This document shows positions 1 through 7,113 of a stretch of DNA of 58,558 bases, one piece after another. The DNA lies in contig JAQVBD010000004.1 of assembly GCA_028690485.1 (NCBI GenBank), positions 1-58,558 of the forward strand, written 5' to 3'. Both the position numbers and the translations under genes were made by a program. Each line of letters opens with the position of its first letter. Position 1 is the first letter of the stretch. This DNA comes from Endomicrobiaceae bacterium. Lineage in GTDB: Bacteria; Elusimicrobiota; Endomicrobiia; Endomicrobiales; Endomicrobiaceae. The notes below the pieces were generated by a model. The model was not told the DNA's origin. It made no database searches and was given only the letters and a program-made list of their open reading frames with translations.

Positions 1-55
1 AGCATCAACAGACACAGTAGCAGCTGATGTTGCAGTAAGTACAGAAACAAATTAA
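1..55 (+). CDS. C-terminal end of an unidentified protein (partial)
   Basis: The reading frame beginning at base 2 is open from the window edge to a TAA at 53-55 and encodes 17 residues ending VAVSTETN. It stops 18 bp before the next start codon, and the gap holds that gene's ribosome binding site, so this is probably the upstream gene of the same operon. The residues (Ala, Thr, Val, Asp) resemble the linker regions of the two lipoproteins that follow, so it could be a third member of that set, but 17 residues cannot show this. No function can be assigned. Confidence 0.5.
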   Translation, partial: ASTDTVAADVAVSTETN

Positions 56-73
56 TTTTCAAGGGGTATAATA

Positions 74-721
74 ATGAAGAAAATTTTGTTTGTGTTATTC
101 TGTTGTACAGTTTTTGTTATTGGCTGTAATAAAAAACAACAAAATGAAAATGCTCAAGATGAAAACTTTGCTACTACGAATGTAGAAGAGGATAAAACTG
201 TTGTTGATAATTCTGCTGCTAACAATGCTGTTGCAGAAGAAATAGATAGGATGGATATAAATACTATTCAGAAAGATATCGGAAAAGATCTTGATATAAA
301 ATCTCTCCCGCAAGAGGAAAGAACAGTTTTTGTTATGGGATATAAAGCAGATTTAAAAACAGATAAAGGAAGTTATCCGGAAGCAATTAATGATTATACA
401 AAGATATTAGAAGTTAAAGAAAATAGTTGGACATATGGGAAAAGAGGAGTTGCAAAAAGCAAGATAGGTGATTTAGAAGGTGCTTTGGCTGATTTTAATA
501 AAGCAATATCTTTAGGAAATGCTGTATCGTGGGTTTATGTTGAAAGAGCAGAAACAAGATGGAGATTAAACGATAAGCAAGGCGCAATTGCAGATTATGA
601 AAAATCATTAATGGATGAAGAAGCTTGGAAATATGAAAAAATAGCTGAAATGAAAAGAGAAATTGGCGATAAAGCAGGAGCAGATGCAGCTATGCAAAAA
701 GCAAAAGAACTTAATAAATAA
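74..721 (+). CDS. TPR-repeat lipoprotein
   Basis: A 215-residue exported lipoprotein. A short signal peptide (MKK, then a hydrophobic run) ends in the lipobox VIGC with the lipidated Cys at position 18. An Asn/Glu/Asp-rich linker follows to about residue 75, then about three TPR-like helical repeats (A-x-x-D-[FY]-x-K-[AS] signatures in ALADFNKAI and AIADYEKSL) run to the end. TPRs are protein-binding scaffolds, so the likely role is envelope assembly or protein-protein contact; the partner is unknown. The SD AAGGGG lies just upstream. The next gene encodes a shorter paralog with an almost identical signal peptide, which points to tandem duplication. Confidence 0.8.
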   Translation: MKKILFVLFCCTVFVIGCNKKQQNENAQDENFATTNVEEDKTVVDNSAANNAVAEEIDRMDINTIQKDIGKDLDIKSLPQEERTVFVMGYKADLKTDKGSYPEAINDYTKILEVKENSWTYGKRGVAKSKIGDLEGALADFNKAISLGNAVSWVYVERAETRWRLNDKQGAIADYEKSLMDEEAWKYEKIAEMKREIGDKAGADAAMQKAKELNK

Positions 722-776
722 GAAAGATAAGTTTCTTTTGTTTGTGGTATGATTTATATTTGAACAGGAGAAAAAA

Positions 777-1238
777 ATGAAAAAGCTTTTGTTTGTGTTG
801 TTATGTTGTACAGTTTTTGTTGTAGGTTGTAATAAGGAAAACAAAGTAGACGAAAATGATCAAATGGAATCATCAGAATCAACTGAATCAATGGATGTAA
901 TTGGAGATACTACAGATAATGTTGCTGATCAAAGTGCTGCAGAAGGTAAAAATGCATTAGAGACAGAAAAAGATTATGCAAAAGCAGTAGCTGCATTTAC
1001 AAAATCATTAGAAAGTAAAGAAGCAGCTTGGGTATATGCAGACAGAGGAAGAGCAAAAGTTTTGTTAGGCGATAAAGAAGGTGCATTAGCAGATTTTTCA
1101 AAAGCTATAGAGTTAGAACAAAGAGATGTTTACTATGAATGGAGATCTGGTTTATATACAGAAATGGGAAATACTGCAGCAGCAACAGCAGATATGGCAT
1201 CATTTGAAAAATTACAAAAAGAAGCAGAAGCTAAGTAA
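777..1238 (+). CDS. TPR-repeat lipoprotein, paralog of the preceding gene
   Basis: A 153-residue lipoprotein whose first 18 residues (signal peptide and lipobox VVGC, Cys18) match the preceding protein almost exactly. A Ser/Glu/Asp-rich linker leads into about two TPR units (GALADFSKAIEL is the clearest). It is 62 residues shorter than its neighbour, mostly for want of one repeat and part of the linker. The ribosome site AGGAG is 7 bases before the ATG. A strong terminator follows, so this is the last gene of its operon. Function is unknown beyond an exported TPR scaffold. Confidence 0.8.
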   Translation: MKKLLFVLLCCTVFVVGCNKENKVDENDQMESSESTESMDVIGDTTDNVADQSAAEGKNALETEKDYAKAVAAFTKSLESKEAAWVYADRGRAKVLLGDKEGALADFSKAIELEQRDVYYEWRSGLYTEMGNTAAATADMASFEKLQKEAEAK

Positions 1239-1261
1239 TATTTATAATTATAATTAAAAAT

Positions 1262-1300
1262 AAAAAAACTCCACAATTAATTTTTGTGGAGTTTTTTTTA
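1262..1300 (+). terminator. Intrinsic terminator after the lipoprotein pair
   Basis: A perfect stem (1262-1276 with 1284-1298) has a core of CTCCACAA/TTGTGGAG extended by A/T pairs, a 7-base loop and a T-run. It lies about 25 bp after the stop codon and separates the lipoprotein genes from glmM. Confidence 0.9.
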
Positions 1301-1337
1301 TTTTTTTGTAAAATATGCCCATATTTTTTTCTAAATT

Positions 1338-1356
1338 ATGTATAATACAACATAGT
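1338..1356 (+). promoter_or_regulatory. Probable -10 region of the glmM promoter
   Basis: TATAAT at 1341-1346 is preceded directly by TG and sits 40 bp before the glmM start. No good -35 is visible. The 19-base block 1338-1356 recurs with one change upstream of the AsmA-like gene (7054-7072). Confidence 0.55.
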
Positions 1357-1385
1357 CAGGATGATACTTCAATAAGGATACATAT

Positions 1386-2735
1386 ATGGATTTTTTTGGG
1401 ACAGATGGTATTAGAGGCAATTCAAATGAATTCCCATTTGATAATAAGACAGTTTCACTTATAGGATATGTCTTAGCAAAAAATATTGCTAAAAATGGTA
1501 ACGGTATTTTAATAGGACGAGATACAAGAGAATCAGGTAATAGGATACTTAAAGCATTACAAAGAGGCATAAATGAGGCAGGTGTTAAAGTTATTGATTT
1601 AGGAGTTGTCCCTACTCCGGCAGTTGCCTATTTGTTAAAACATAATAATTATCAGGCAGGTATTGTTATTTCTGCGTCTCATAATCCGTATCATGATAAC
1701 GGTATCAAGTTTTTTAATTCTAAAGGAATGAAATTGGCAGATGCAATAGAAACTAAATTAGAAAAAGAATTAGTCAAATATATAAATGACAAAAAAGAAA
1801 TAGTATTAAAAAATAAAATTAAAAATCAATCCGGAAAATCACTTATAAAACAGTATCAGAATTTTTTGATATCTTTACTGCCAAAAAATTCTTTAAAAAA
1901 CAAAAAAATAATTATTGATTGTGCAAATGGAGCATCATATAAGATTGCTCAAGATGTATTAAAAAAATTAAAGGCAACAGTCGTTGTAATAAATAACAAG
2001 CCGACTGGTAAAAATATTAATTTGAATTGCGGAGCTTTACATCCGGAAGTTGTTTCGGGAATTGTAAAAAAAGAAAATGCTTTTTGTGGTTTTGCTTTTG
2101 ATGGTGATGCTGACAGAGTAATTGCAGTTGACGATAAAGGTGTTGTCAGAGATGGAGATTATTTCTTGGCAGTAGTAGCAAAACATTTAAAGGGAAATAA
2201 TAAATTAAAAAATAATACTTTAGTTATAACTGTTATGGCAAATTTAGGATTACTTAAAGCCATGAAAGAAGCGGGGATTAATACAGTTGTAAGTAAAGTT
2301 GGTGACAGATATGTGTATGAAGATTTAAAAAAACATAAGGCAATATTAGGCGGAGAACAATCTGGGCATATAATATTTAAAAATCTGTTAGATACCGGTG
2401 ACGGGATAATCAGTGCATTGCAGTTGTTAAATATTTTAGTAGCAGGATCAGGTAATAATAAATTATCAGATTTGTGTAGTTGGATAAAAAAATATCCTCA
2501 GATATTAATCAATGAAAAGGTCGTTAAAAAAGTTCCAATAAAAGATTTACCTGAAACATCAAAACTTATAAAAAATATAGAGTTAAAATTAGCAGATAAT
2601 GGCAGGGTATTAGTCAGATATTCCGGAACAGAAAATCTACTTAGAGTTATGATTGAGGGTCAGGATAAAACAGAAATTAAAAAATTAGCACAAGATATTA
2701 TAAATATTGCAAAACAAGAAATAAGCAAACTTTAA
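1386..2735 (+). CDS. glmM: Phosphoglucosamine mutase
   Basis: Converts glucosamine-6-phosphate to glucosamine-1-phosphate, the step feeding UDP-GlcNAc for peptidoglycan and lipid A; cytoplasmic. At 449 residues it is the normal family length. The N-terminal FGTDGIRG, the phosphoserine loop ISASHNP (catalytic Ser98), the Mg-binding loop DGDADR (Asp239, Asp241, Asp243) and the phosphate-binding RYSGTEN near residue 414 are all present, which separates it from phosphomannomutases. It starts at the ATG after a weak GGATA ribosome site. A terminator upstream and about 100 bp before pdxJ suggest a mono- or bicistronic unit. Confidence 0.95.
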   Translation: MDFFGTDGIRGNSNEFPFDNKTVSLIGYVLAKNIAKNGNGILIGRDTRESGNRILKALQRGINEAGVKVIDLGVVPTPAVAYLLKHNNYQAGIVISASHNPYHDNGIKFFNSKGMKLADAIETKLEKELVKYINDKKEIVLKNKIKNQSGKSLIKQYQNFLISLLPKNSLKNKKIIIDCANGASYKIAQDVLKKLKATVVVINNKPTGKNINLNCGALHPEVVSGIVKKENAFCGFAFDGDADRVIAVDDKGVVRDGDYFLAVVAKHLKGNNKLKNNTLVITVMANLGLLKAMKEAGINTVVSKVGDRYVYEDLKKHKAILGGEQSGHIIFKNLLDTGDGIISALQLLNILVAGSGNNKLSDLCSWIKKYPQILINEKVVKKVPIKDLPETSKLIKNIELKLADNGRVLVRYSGTENLLRVMIEGQDKTEIKKLAQDIINIAKQEISKL

Positions 2736-2838
2736 ACTTTTATATCAGAAAATATTTCACAAATAGATAAAATATAAAATTGTTAAAAAACTAGTAATTT
2801 TAACAGCATAACAGAAATAATAAAATAAAGGGAATACG

Positions 2839-3564
2839 ATGATAAAACTTGGAGTAAACATTGACCATATAGCAACACTTAGACAAGCAAGAATGGAAGA
2901 TTTTCCCAGTCCATTAAAAGCAGCATCTGTCTGCGAAAAAGCAGGTGCAGATTCTATTACTACTCATTTAAGAGAAGATAGAAGACATATTCAAGATAGA
3001 GATATTTTTGAGATAAAAGAATCTTTAAGAACAAGACTCAATTTTGAAATGGCAGCTTGTGATGAAATTGTGCAAATTGCTCTGAAGGTGCAGCCTTATT
3101 CTGTTTGTATAGTCCCTGAAAAAAGACAAGAAGTTACAACTGAAGGCGGATTAGATGTTTTTTCTCAAAAAAAACGTTTGTCTGAAATTGTCAAAAAATT
3201 AAGAGATACAGGTATTATTGTCAGTATGTTTATTGACCCGGAAATCAAACAAATTGAAGCTTGTGCAGATATTAAAGCAGATGCCGTAGAAATACATACA
3301 GGTAAATATGCACAGTTGTTTAAAATAAATTCTCCGGATGTAAATTCTGAACTTGAAAGAATTAAACAAGCTTCTATAGCAGCAACCGAAAGAAAACTTA
3401 TATTTAATGCAGGTCATGGTCTTGATTATAAAAATGTTTCAAAAATTTGTGAGATGAAAAATCTTAACGAATTGAATATCGGTTTTGCAATTCTTGCTCA
3501 GGCTTTGTTTGATGGGTTGGAGAAGGCTGTTGGGGATATGAAAGAAATCCTTTCGCAATACTGA
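2839..3564 (+). CDS. pdxJ: Pyridoxine 5'-phosphate synthase
   Basis: Condenses 1-deoxy-xylulose-5-phosphate with 3-amino-2-oxopropyl phosphate to form pyridoxine phosphate, the last ring-forming step of DXP-dependent vitamin B6 synthesis. The 241-residue TIM barrel starts MIKLGVNIDHIATLRQAR, the family hallmark, and keeps DSITTHLREDRRHI, the glutamate-containing VPEKRQEVTTEGG and AGHGLDYKN. The SD AAAGGGA is well placed. Its product serves PLP enzymes such as the TrpB2 and the aminotransferase in this window. It converges with the glycosyltransferase gene downstream. Confidence 0.95.
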   Translation: MIKLGVNIDHIATLRQARMEDFPSPLKAASVCEKAGADSITTHLREDRRHIQDRDIFEIKESLRTRLNFEMAACDEIVQIALKVQPYSVCIVPEKRQEVTTEGGLDVFSQKKRLSEIVKKLRDTGIIVSMFIDPEIKQIEACADIKADAVEIHTGKYAQLFKINSPDVNSELERIKQASIAATERKLIFNAGHGLDYKNVSKICEMKNLNELNIGFAILAQALFDGLEKAVGDMKEILSQY

Positions 3565-3590
3565 CCGCAATATTTTAGCTGCAATTTTAC

Positions 3591-3643
3591 AACTCATCAT
3601 CTTATGTACTCCTTACAGGAAATGTACACTGCGATGATGAGTT
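3591..3643. terminator. Possible bidirectional hairpin between convergent genes
   Basis: An 11-bp perfect inverted repeat (3591-3601 with 3633-3643) has a smaller TGTAC/GTACA stem inside its loop. It lies between the 3' ends of pdxJ and the glycosyltransferase gene, where a terminator is expected, but neither side has a convincing T-run. Confidence 0.35.
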
Positions 3644-3723
3644 ATTTCATTTCACATAAAATCTTGCTAGTCTGCAAATAATATATCAAAATGTTAAAGT
3701 TTTTGACTGAAACAACAACAATT

Positions 3724-4722
3724 TTAGATTATATTTTTCAGAAGTCTGAAAAAATTAAAACTTTTAATTTGGAAAGTTTTGACAATAAATAAACTAAATT
3801 GTAATTTTAATTTATAAAGAATACTAATATTGATTGATATATTTTTTAAGTATAAAAAGTGTTCAATTATCAACTTTAACAATTTTTGTTGTTCGTTTTT
3901 TGAAACATTTTTAGAAATTTTACCGATAAGATGTAAAAATCCATTAATACATAATTTATTTATTGTCTTATTGGTAAAATTTCTTTTTTCTAATTCTTTT
4001 GTTAACATAATAAAAGAGTTAAGACTTTCAATTCTGAGTTGTTCATTATTGCTTGTCAGACTTGGAATTTGTTTCCTGTATACATATAATTCATCATCAA
4101 TAAGAATGACATTCTTCATATATAAGTTAACCAATATATTGAAAGAAAAATCTTCTTCACTGTAAACATTTTCAAAAAAAGAAATTCTATTGTTTTTTAT
4201 AATATCGATTTTATATAACTTTCCCCATACAGATCTTGAAATATCTGCAATTTTAAAAATATCTTTTATTGTTTTATTCTTTTCGGACAGTATTTTCTGA
4301 TATAAATTATTTATTTTTTTAATATTAGATTCTTTTTCAAATATATTATCTGTATGGTGATAAATAATATGATGAGTAACAACGATATCTGCATTATTTA
4401 AGATAATAGTTGTATACAATTTTTCAAGATAATCATTTGTAATCCAATCATCAGAATCTATAAATGTTAAATATTGGGAAAAAACATTATTTAAACCGGT
4501 GTTTCTTGCTGCAGATACACCTTTGTTCTTTTGAGAAATGATTTTAAATCTTTTGTCTTCTTGTGCATATTCTTTCAAAATTGTCAGAGAAGAATCAGTT
4601 GATTCATCATTCACGCATATACATTCAAAATCTTTAAATGTTTGATAAGTAATACTATCCAGACACTGTCTTAAATATTTCTCAGAATTATAAACCGGGA
4701 TAATTATTGATATTTTTGCCAT
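3724..4722 (-). CDS. Family 2 glycosyltransferase
   Basis: A 332-residue GT-A fold transferase that moves a sugar from a nucleotide sugar to an acceptor, probably an envelope polysaccharide. The N-terminal IIIPVYNSEKYLRQCLDS, the VNDESTDSS segment, the KGVSAARNTGLN loop and the metal-binding FIDSDDW (Asp89, Asp91) are typical of GT2. The C-terminal third is Lys/Ile/Asn-rich and not informative. No other polysaccharide genes flank it, so it is an orphan; it is more A/T-rich than glmM and pdxJ, which could fit horizontal gain. Donor and acceptor cannot be told. Confidence 0.85.
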   Translation of the reverse strand: MAKISIIIPVYNSEKYLRQCLDSITYQTFKDFECICVNDESTDSSLTILKEYAQEDKRFKIISQKNKGVSAARNTGLNNVFSQYLTFIDSDDWITNDYLEKLYTTIILNNADIVVTHHIIYHHTDNIFEKESNIKKINNLYQKILSEKNKTIKDIFKIADISRSVWGKLYKIDIIKNNRISFFENVYSEEDFSFNILVNLYMKNVILIDDELYVYRKQIPSLTSNNEQLRIESLNSFIMLTKELEKRNFTNKTINKLCINGFLHLIGKISKNVSKNEQQKLLKLIIEHFLYLKNISINISILYKLKLQFSLFIVKTFQIKSFNFFRLLKNII

Positions 4723-4875
4723 TTTTTCTTTAAGTATTGATTTAATATATATTTGGATTATATATGAATAAGGACGTTATGTCAACTTATGGATGGTATT
4801 ATGTGGCACCATATGAATAGTGTGCAAGTGTGTCAAAAAATGTGAAAATGAACATATGTGTTTTGGGGGTGTTTT

Positions 4876-5223
4876 ATGACTGAAAATATATATACTCTTA
4901 TAGGTAAAAGAATAAAAGAAGAAAGGCAAAGACTTTCTTTAACTCAGGAAGAACTTGCTACTAAAGCTCATATAGGTACAAAATTTGTCGGGAGTATTGA
5001 AAGAGGTGTAACAAAACCAAGTCTTGATACCTTTATTAAGATAGCAAAAGCACTTAATGTATCTTGTGATTCTTTAATCAATAAAGAAATCAAGAAAAAA
5101 TCTAGTTATAAAACTTCTGTTTCAAAACCATTAGAATATCTGGTATCAGAATTTCCGGATAATAAGCAAGACCAACTATTAAAAGTATTCAAAGATATTC
5201 AAAAATTAACTTCAAAAAAATAA
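4876..5223 (+). CDS. XRE-family helix-turn-helix regulator
   Basis: A 115-residue DNA-binding protein. Residues 5-65 form a Cro/CI-type helix-turn-helix (GKRIKEERQRLSLTQEELA, then FVGSIERGVTKPSLDTF). The remaining 50 residues are polar and may mediate dimerisation. I place the start at the ATG at 4876 rather than the in-frame ATG 18 bp upstream, because GGGGG lies 6 bases before it and the upstream codons MFWGCF overlap that site. It is divergent from the glycosyltransferase gene and convergent with the CLC gene. Target genes are unknown. Confidence 0.85.
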   Translation: MTENIYTLIGKRIKEERQRLSLTQEELATKAHIGTKFVGSIERGVTKPSLDTFIKIAKALNVSCDSLINKEIKKKSSYKTSVSKPLEYLVSEFPDNKQDQLLKVFKDIQKLTSKK

Positions 5224-5254
5224 AAAGTTACCACTGATGATTTTTATTTAAATA

Positions 5255-6970
5255 TTATTTTGTCAGATTAGAATAACGGAGTTTTTGCATTATTTGTTTT
5301 CTGGATAGAACACCTTTTATTTGTTTGTTTCTGCTTATGACAATAATATCTTTAATACCATTTGAATGTAAAATAAATAATGCTTTATATAAATCATCTT
5401 CTTGATTTATATAAATAGGTTCAGGATTCATAATAGTTTCAATATTTGCATTAGGATTGCTTTCTCGTAATGTATAATCTTCTAAATCATCTTTACTTAT
5501 TGTTCCAACTAAATTGCCTTTTTTGTCCATAATAGGGAGGACATCATAATATTCTTCTTTAATTAAGTTTATTACATCTTTTATTTTTGTATCTAACCCA
5601 ATTTTTGTTATGCTTGTATCCATAGCATCAGTAACCATAATTTTAGTTAAAATTGTTTTCTCTTTTGATGGGGTATCTTGTTTTAGAATTAAAGTTGAAT
5701 ATATAGGGGCATGATTCAGTTTTTCTGCAACTAAATCAGCAATGGCAACACTAAACATTACAGGTAAAATATTATGATAATCACCGGTCATTTCAAAAAC
5801 CATTACAACAGCAGTTATTGGTGTTCTTGCAACTGCCGCAAGAAAAGTTCCCATACCTACAATAGAAATTGTTATTAAATTAACCTCAATGCCAAAATAA
5901 TTTGATATCATTCCTATGGCATATCCCAAGAAAGATCCTAACATTAATACCGGCAAAAATATTCCCCCTACTGATCCGGATGAAAAACATAACGGAGTAA
6001 CAAAAAATTTCCCTACAAAAATTAAAGCAATCCATCCTATAGTAAACTTATGTTGTAATAATTGATCTATAGTTAAGTTTCCTCCACCTAAAATATATGG
6101 TAAAAATAAACCTAAGACTCCTATTATAAAACCGGCAATTGCCGGTTTTGCCCAATTAGGGATTTTTTGCATTTTATCATACATTTTAAGATCAAAAAAT
6201 ATAGTTTTAGCAAATAAAACACCTAATATACCTGCTGCTATTCCAAGTGCTATAAAGATAACAAAACTTTCCGGAGATATGTGTACAGATGTGCTGGATA
6301 ATGGGACTAAAAAAGATGGATTTTCACCTAAAAAATATCTGGAAACACTTACTGCGCTTACAGTTGCTACTAATACCGAGAACAATGTAGCTGCAGAGAA
6401 TTTTTGAGTTAGTTCTTCTAAGGCAAATATTGTTGCAGAAATAGGGGCATTGAAAGTTGCTCCAAGAGCAGAAGCAGCTCCGCTGGCAATAAGATTATGC
6501 TGGCTGGTTCCTTTCATCTTAAATATTTTTGCAACAAAAGCTCCTACACCTGCACCAATTTGCACGCTTGGACCTTCTCTCCCTAAAGAGAGACCGGTTC
6601 CAATTCCTATAGCACCACCAAAAAACTTAACAATAATGCTTCTGATTCTGGTTCTTTTTCCTAATCTGGCAAGAGTTAATTTGACAAAAGGGATTCCGCT
6701 TCCCTTTGTTTCAGGTGCAATCTTGAATACCAACAAGCCTGCTATTAATCCGGCAACAGATGTCATAATTGGGAAAATAAAAAGCTTTTCAATGAAAGTA
6801 AAGTGAGAAATAAAACCTTGTGTTAGTGCAAATATTTTAGTTATAGTTAAGTTGAACAGTACTATTAATAATGCAGCTATTACACCTACAAATATAGCTT
6901 GTAGAATTATTTCGCTTCTGGAAATGTCTTGAAAGAATATTTTTGTTTTATTTAATATAGTAGTTTTCAT
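5255..6970 (-). CDS. CLC-family chloride channel/antiporter with CBS pair
   Basis: A 571-residue inner-membrane anion transporter. Residues 20-420 hold the CLC helices with the anion-site motifs GSGIP (90-94), GREGP (130-134, gating Glu132) and GGIFLP. FNAPISATIFALEEL places Glu186 where the E. coli protein has its internal proton glutamate (Glu203), so a Cl-/H+ exchanger is more likely than a channel (inference). The C-terminal 130 residues form two CBS domains, which in other CLCs bind nucleotides and regulate gating. The fluoride-type signature is absent. It starts at an ATG facing the AsmA-like gene. Confidence 0.92.
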   Translation of the reverse strand: MKTTILNKTKIFFQDISRSEIILQAIFVGVIAALLIVLFNLTITKIFALTQGFISHFTFIEKLFIFPIMTSVAGLIAGLLVFKIAPETKGSGIPFVKLTLARLGKRTRIRSIIVKFFGGAIGIGTGLSLGREGPSVQIGAGVGAFVAKIFKMKGTSQHNLIASGAASALGATFNAPISATIFALEELTQKFSAATLFSVLVATVSAVSVSRYFLGENPSFLVPLSSTSVHISPESFVIFIALGIAAGILGVLFAKTIFFDLKMYDKMQKIPNWAKPAIAGFIIGVLGLFLPYILGGGNLTIDQLLQHKFTIGWIALIFVGKFFVTPLCFSSGSVGGIFLPVLMLGSFLGYAIGMISNYFGIEVNLITISIVGMGTFLAAVARTPITAVVMVFEMTGDYHNILPVMFSVAIADLVAEKLNHAPIYSTLILKQDTPSKEKTILTKIMVTDAMDTSITKIGLDTKIKDVINLIKEEYYDVLPIMDKKGNLVGTISKDDLEDYTLRESNPNANIETIMNPEPIYINQEDDLYKALFILHSNGIKDIIVISRNKQIKGVLSRKQIMQKLRYSNLTK

Positions 6971-7053
6971 AAAGATATATTATATAATTTTTAGCAAAGT
7001 TTAAATAAAAACTTGAAAATGCAATTCATGTATCAAAAAACAAATCGCAAATA

Positions 7054-7072
7054 ATGTATAATACAAAATAGT
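7054..7072 (+). promoter_or_regulatory. Probable -10 region of the AsmA-like gene
   Basis: TATAAT at 7057-7062, preceded by TG, about 50 bp before the start codon. The 19-base block matches the glmM promoter block at 18 positions. No clear -35. Confidence 0.5.
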
Positions 7073-7113
7073 ACTAATATTAAAATTTAAGAGTATTAAA
7101 ATAGGTAAATGGT

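Noticed and set aside
4793-4812. Inverted repeat ATGGT/ACCAT with a 10-base spacer before the XRE gene, a possible operator.
   Set aside because: Only five base pairs per arm and a single copy; such repeats are expected by chance in this composition.
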